A stretch of 17,901 bases of DNA. It comes from Candidatus Poribacteria bacterium. GTDB taxonomy: Bacteria > Poribacteria > WGA-4E > GCA-2687025. Below the pieces are notes generated by a model. It had not been told where the DNA came from, searched no databases, and saw only the letters and a list, made by a program, of their open reading frames with translations. Positions 14,837 to 17,901 of the stretch are shown one piece after another. Every line of letters starts with the position of its first letter. Position 1 is the stretch's first letter. The translations under genes were made by a program, and so were the position numbers. The stretch is taken from the NCBI GenBank assembly GCA_002687025.1, contig NYZG01000118.1:1-17901 (forward strand), given 5' to 3'.

Positions 14837-15658
14837 ATGTCGATGCGAGGCAGCGTGGTCGTGGTCACGGGCGCCGCGCGTGGGATTGGGCGCGCGATCG
14901 CGTTGGCGTTCGCCAGCGAAGGCGCGACGCTCGCCCTGGCGGATATCCTCACCGACGACCTCGCCGAAACGGCTTCGATGGTCGCTCACGCGGGCGGCGC
15001 GGCGCTGATCGCGCAGACGGACATCAGTGACCCGGCCGATGTCGCGCGATTCGCCGAGAGAGTACACGATGAGCTCGGCACACCGGACATCCTCATCAAC
15101 AACGCCGGCACGTTCTCAGTGATAGCGCCCGTGTGGGAGGCGGAGCCCTCGGCATGGCTCCGCGACGTGCACACGAATCTCGGCGGTGCGTTCCTGACCT
15201 GCCATGCCTTCGTCGGTGGAATGGTGGCTGCGGGGCGAGGTCGCGTCATCAACGTCGTCAGTACCGGCGGCGTCGGCGATCCGCACCCTCATTGCACGAG
15301 CTACGCCAGCTCCAAGGCCGGCCTGATGCGCCTCACAGAGGGCCTCGCTGCGGAAACGCGAGAACACGGCGTGACGGTGTTCGCGGTCGCGCCACCAGCC
15401 GTGCTGACCCACATGACGCGCTTCATCATGGACGACGCCGGCGGACGCAAGTGGCGACCGGGCTTCCACAGTCTGTTCGACGAAGGCCGCGGCACGCCAC
15501 CCGAGCGCGTCGCTCAAACGATGCTGGCGCTGGCAAGCGGCCGGGCCGACCGGCTGAGCGGCCGCTACATACGAGTGACCGACGACATCGATGGCCTCGT
15601 CGCGCGCGCCGACGAAATCGAGCGCGACGATTCGCTGACCCTACGCATCAGGGGGTGA
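14837..15658 (+). CDS. Classical SDR-family NAD(P)-dependent oxidoreductase
   Basis: 273 residues with the classical short-chain dehydrogenase layout: cofactor motif TGAARGIG at 11-18, an acidic residue in LALADI near 36 (suggesting NAD rather than NADP), TDIS at 61-64, NNAG at 88-91, N114, and the catalytic S142, Y156 and K160 (SYASSKAG). It oxidises or reduces a secondary alcohol or ketone in the cytosol; the substrate is unknown. The C-terminal 50 residues (YIRVTDDIDGLVARADEIERDD) are longer than in minimal SDRs. It starts 32 bp after the kinase stop, and the sulfatase begins 5 bp after its own stop, which points to one transcript. GGGGG lies 8 nt before the ATG. A plausible role is oxidising the alcohol freed by the sulfatase, which is an inference from position only. 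Confidence 0.92.
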   Translation: MSMRGSVVVVTGAARGIGRAIALAFASEGATLALADILTDDLAETASMVAHAGGAALIAQTDISDPADVARFAERVHDELGTPDILINNAGTFSVIAPVWEAEPSAWLRDVHTNLGGAFLTCHAFVGGMVAAGRGRVINVVSTGGVGDPHPHCTSYASSKAGLMRLTEGLAAETREHGVTVFAVAPPAVLTHMTRFIMDDAGGRKWRPGFHSLFDEGRGTPPERVAQTMLALASGRADRLSGRYIRVTDDIDGLVARADEIERDDSLTLRIRG

Positions 15659-15663
15659 AGCCC

Positions 15664-17121
15664 GTGGCACGACGACCCAACGTCCTAATCACCATGACCG
15701 ACCAGCAGAAGGCCACGTCGAGCCACCTCTACGGCTCGACGTTCTGCGAAACGCCGTCGCTCGAGCGGCTCGCAAACGAGGGGACGCTGTTCGAGAACGC
15801 CTTCACGCCCCATCCGCTCTGCGTGCCCGCGCGCGTGTCTTTCTGGCTGTCCCAGTGGCCGCACACGCACGGCGCGCGACGCAACGAGACGCTCATGCCG
15901 CCTGGGGTGAACCACGCCGCCCGCATCTGGAGCGACCACGGCTACCGCCTCGGCCTGATCGGGAAGAACCACTGCTTCGAGACCGAGGAAGACATCGATC
16001 TGTTCGACACGTGGCTGCCCGTGGGACACGGGGGCATGGACGGCAATTCTCGGCCGCAATGGTTCCGTCCGCTCGATGGCTTCCACGCCGCGAACGCGCT
16101 GCGCCGCGACATGGAGCGGCAGAACCCGCGCTTCGGGTACGCCTCGCCGGACTATCCCCCGGAGGACCACTCGACCGGCCTGATCGCCGGGCAAGCTGTG
16201 CGCTTCCTCGAAGAGCAGGGCGATGACCCGTTCGCGTTGTGGGTGTCGCTGCCGGACCCGCACGAGCCTTGGGTGTGCCCGTCGGAATACGCGGCCCTCT
16301 TTCCCCGCGACCGGATCGACATGCCCCCGTGGCGCGACGACGAGTTCGACGAGAGCGCCCCAGAGCGCAACCGTGTTCTCCACCACATGCTTGGCGTGCG
16401 CGACGACGACATCGACGATGTGTACGGCATGATGGCGGTTTACTACGGGATGGTGCGCCAGTTGGACGACGCGCTCGGCAGCATACTCGACGCGCTGGAG
16501 CGGCTTGGCCTGCGGAAAGACACGATCGTCGTGTTCTGCTCGGATCACGGGGATTTCATGGGCGAGCATGCCATGCAGTGCAAGGGAGGCGTCTTCTACG
16601 ACTGTCTGACGCGTGTGCCGCTCGTGATTTCATGGCCCGGCGGCGTGCCCAGCGGCGCGCGCGACAGTGGCATGGCCAACCTGGTCGATGTCGTCCCCAC
16701 GCTGTTGGGGCTGCAAGGCATCGAGATTCCGCGCGCAATGCATGGACGGCCTCTGCCCACCGTGACCGACGCGCCTCCGCGCGACGTCACGTTCTCCGAA
16801 TACGGCGCCGGAGGGCCGCCGTTCACTCTGGACGATCTTGGCGCGCTGCCACGGCCCTGGGGTCGAGCCGCGCTCATCGCCTCTCTCCGCGCGCGAGAGG
16901 CGGAAGGCCGCCGGAAGATGGCCAGGACGGCGGATTGGAAGTACGTCCACGACCCCATGGGCGACCGCGATGAGCTGTACGACCTGCGGGCCGATCCGTG
17001 GGAGCTGCGGAACGTCGTCGATGACCCCGGCGCGGCCTCGACCGTGGCCGACATGGCGCTACGGCTGGCAGACTGGAGCATCGCGACCGAAGACGCGACG
17101 CCCGTGCCGCTACCGGATTGA
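15664..17121 (+). CDS. Formylglycine-dependent sulfatase (S1-type sulfatase-like hydrolase), cytoplasmic
   Basis: 485 residues of the alkaline-phosphatase superfamily that hydrolyse a sulfate ester. The active-site signature is PLCVPARVSF with C53-x-P-x-R57, so C53 should be converted to formylglycine. The first metal site is TMTDQQ (D13, Q14, where many sulfatases have two aspartates). The second is FCSDHGDFMGEH (D294, H295). GLIGKNHCF carries the conserved lysine, and the C-terminal ELYDLRADPWELRNVVDDP is typical. The protein begins directly with the core, without a signal peptide, so it is probably cytoplasmic. A GTG at 15664 with AGGGGG 8 nt upstream is the best start; the same frame is open further upstream only as a shadow of the SDR gene. 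The substrate is unknown, and a phosphonate or phosphate monoester cannot be excluded. No maturase gene is in the window. Confidence 0.92.
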   Translation: MARRPNVLITMTDQQKATSSHLYGSTFCETPSLERLANEGTLFENAFTPHPLCVPARVSFWLSQWPHTHGARRNETLMPPGVNHAARIWSDHGYRLGLIGKNHCFETEEDIDLFDTWLPVGHGGMDGNSRPQWFRPLDGFHAANALRRDMERQNPRFGYASPDYPPEDHSTGLIAGQAVRFLEEQGDDPFALWVSLPDPHEPWVCPSEYAALFPRDRIDMPPWRDDEFDESAPERNRVLHHMLGVRDDDIDDVYGMMAVYYGMVRQLDDALGSILDALERLGLRKDTIVVFCSDHGDFMGEHAMQCKGGVFYDCLTRVPLVISWPGGVPSGARDSGMANLVDVVPTLLGLQGIEIPRAMHGRPLPTVTDAPPRDVTFSEYGAGGPPFTLDDLGALPRPWGRAALIASLRAREAEGRRKMARTADWKYVHDPMGDRDELYDLRADPWELRNVVDDPGAASTVADMALRLADWSIATEDATPVPLPD

Positions 17122-17208
17122 CGTCACCGCGCGTCGTCAGGGCTGTTTCATCGAGCCCACGAACGCGTGGTCTGTACCCGCCCGCGAGCCGAAACCAACG
17201 CCAGGAAC

Positions 17209-17240
17209 TGTCATTCCGACCCGCTGGGGAGGAATCTCGA
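17209..17240. repeat. REP-like imperfect palindrome
   Basis: A hairpin element in the spacer after the sulfatase. ATTCC (17213-17217) pairs with GGAAT (17231-17235), and CCC (17220-17222) with GGG (17226-17228) around a three-base loop. Between the two stems, GA faces GA on the other strand, a tandem G-A mismatch that stacks well in RNA. The core resembles the dispersed CATTCCGA...GAGGAATC elements I recall from many bacterial genomes. Only one copy is present here. No T-run follows, so it is not a standard terminator. The rest of 17122-17410 shows no gene. Confidence 0.45.
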
Positions 17241-17371
17241 CCCAACGACCTCGCTGTCTCGCCGTTGACGAGGCATCACACGCGCGTGCCAGCCGGCAGC
17301 CGGCCGGTGACAGACCCATGGAACGGCCCGCGCGCTTCGTCGTGCGCCTTTCTCGGGATCTCGGCGCCATG

Positions 17372-17377
17372 TATCAT
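17372..17377 (+). promoter_or_regulatory. Possible -10 box for the lipoprotein-like gene
   Basis: TATCAT matches the -10 consensus at 5 of 6 positions and would place initiation near 17384, 27 nt before the preferred ATG at 17411. No good -35 box is found at 16-18 bp upstream (the sequence there is near TTTCTC), so this is weak. Confidence 0.22.
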
Positions 17378-17410
17378 GGCGAGCAGACCGACTCCAGGGA
17401 CGCCCGCAGC

Positions 17411-17901
17411 ATGCCCTTGCGCGATGACATCTCGGTACGCGCTAAGCTGACGCAAGTCGTCGCGCGCGCCGCCATCCTGCTTGTCGCCGTGCTCGCCGGC
17501 TGCGCGGGGCGGTTCGGCGAGACCACGCGCGACAGCCCGGTACCGGGATGGATCCGCACTCTGTTCCGACAGGCGGAAAACGAACCGGTAATCGTAGTCA
17601 TCGCCGGCACCATCCTCGTCACCGCCATCACGACGGTGCTCCGCGCCATCCGTCGCGACCGCGTCCTGCGCAGATGCAACGGCAAGTATGCCGTGCTGCT
17701 GCACGTCGCCGAGCGGTATCCCGGCATCGTCAAGCTCATACTCCGCGACGTGGAAATCGCCTCCGAAAAGACGGACGTCGAGGGGAAGGACAGCGGCCGC
17801 CTGTTCACGGAGAAGGAGTTCACAGACGGCGTCCGCGCGGTCGTGCGGTACCACGACGAGATGATGGAGAAGGATTTCGACGAGCGGAACGTGTTCGCCG
17901 A
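17411..17901 (+). CDS. Putative lipoprotein / membrane protein (partial, C-terminus beyond right edge)
   Basis: The plus-strand frame is open to the window edge (163 codons plus two bases). The N-terminus has charged residues (MPLRDDISVRAK), a hydrophobic run AAILLVAVL and a lipobox-like LAGC with C31, so lipid attachment is plausible. A second hydrophobic segment follows (VIVVIAGTILVTAITTVL, about residues 61-78), then a basic stretch RAIRRDRVLRR and a charged soluble part (YAVLLHVAERYPG, later DGVRAVVRYHDEMMEKDF). I do not recognise the family. AGGGA 10 nt upstream supports the ATG at 17411; an ATG at 17369 is in frame but has no ribosome binding site. If the second segment spans the membrane, the protein may be an inner-membrane protein whose first helix only looks like a lipoprotein signal. 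Confidence 0.6.
   Translation, partial: MPLRDDISVRAKLTQVVARAAILLVAVLAGCAGRFGETTRDSPVPGWIRTLFRQAENEPVIVVIAGTILVTAITTVLRAIRRDRVLRRCNGKYAVLLHVAERYPGIVKLILRDVEIASEKTDVEGKDSGRLFTEKEFTDGVRAVVRYHDEMMEKDFDERNVFA

Noticed and set aside
15133..15663. Upstream extension of the sulfatase frame, giving a 662-residue protein
   Set aside because: The extra residues are Arg-rich shadow of the SDR gene; the sulfatase core starts at the GTG at 15664 with AGGGGG 8 nt upstream.
17276..17854. A 192-codon minus-strand frame at the right edge
   Set aside because: Rich in Asp, Gly, Arg and His, typical of antisense frames in GC-rich DNA; the plus-strand frame has a signal-like N-terminus and a ribosome binding site.
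1..17901. tRNA, rRNA, CRISPR array, insertion sequence or phage genes
   Set aside because: No cloverleaf with CCA end, rRNA core, regularly spaced repeat, transposase or integrase was seen on either strand.

Overview
The window is high-GC bacterial DNA, fully packed with genes in short operons on both strands. The gene content resembles uncultured environmental phyla such as Latescibacterota, Poribacteria, Hydrogenedentota, Armatimonadota or Planctomycetes: a DUF6785-type membrane protein, an NHLRC2-like thioredoxin/NHL protein, Gfo/Idh/MocA and SDR oxidoreductases, a formylglycine sulfatase, a Reg_prop sensor kinase and an actinobacterial/Thermus-style fused KorAB. The phylum is an inference from family content only. 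No rRNA, tRNA, CRISPR array, insertion sequence or phage gene was seen.

Layout. (1) 1-2653, minus strand: an NHLRC2-like thioredoxin/NHL-propeller protein followed by a DUF6785-type multi-pass membrane protein that runs off the left edge. (2) 2861-3481, plus: an exported TlpA-like thioredoxin, divergent from region 1, with back-to-back sigma70-type promoters in the gap. (3) 3482-5865, plus: a promoter, a leader of about 215 nt rich in hairpins, an extended-SDR sugar-nucleotide epimerase, an AEC-family permease, and a good intrinsic terminator. (4) 5890-9919, minus: a four-gene operon of two small tandem-CBS proteins followed by korA (gamma-alpha fusion) and korB, with its own promoter at 9975-10004. 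(5) 10001-11011, minus: a Gfo/Idh/MocA oxidoreductase. (6) 11538-17121, plus: a 1088-residue Reg_prop histidine kinase, a classical SDR dehydrogenase and a sulfatase, closely spaced and all apparently cytoplasmic. (7) 17122-17901: a spacer with a REP-like palindrome, then the start of a lipoprotein-like gene cut by the right edge.

How the genes work together. KorAB is a CoA-dependent 2-oxoacid:ferredoxin oxidoreductase, and the two co-transcribed CBS proteins are plausible adenylate-responsive partners. The kinase-SDR-sulfatase cluster looks like a sensing and processing unit for an intracellular sulfate ester. Its kinase is unusual because it has neither a signal peptide nor a membrane helix.

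The best candidates for something undescribed are that soluble Reg_prop kinase unit, the structured leader upstream of the epimerase-permease operon, and the CBS-CBS-korA-korB operon.
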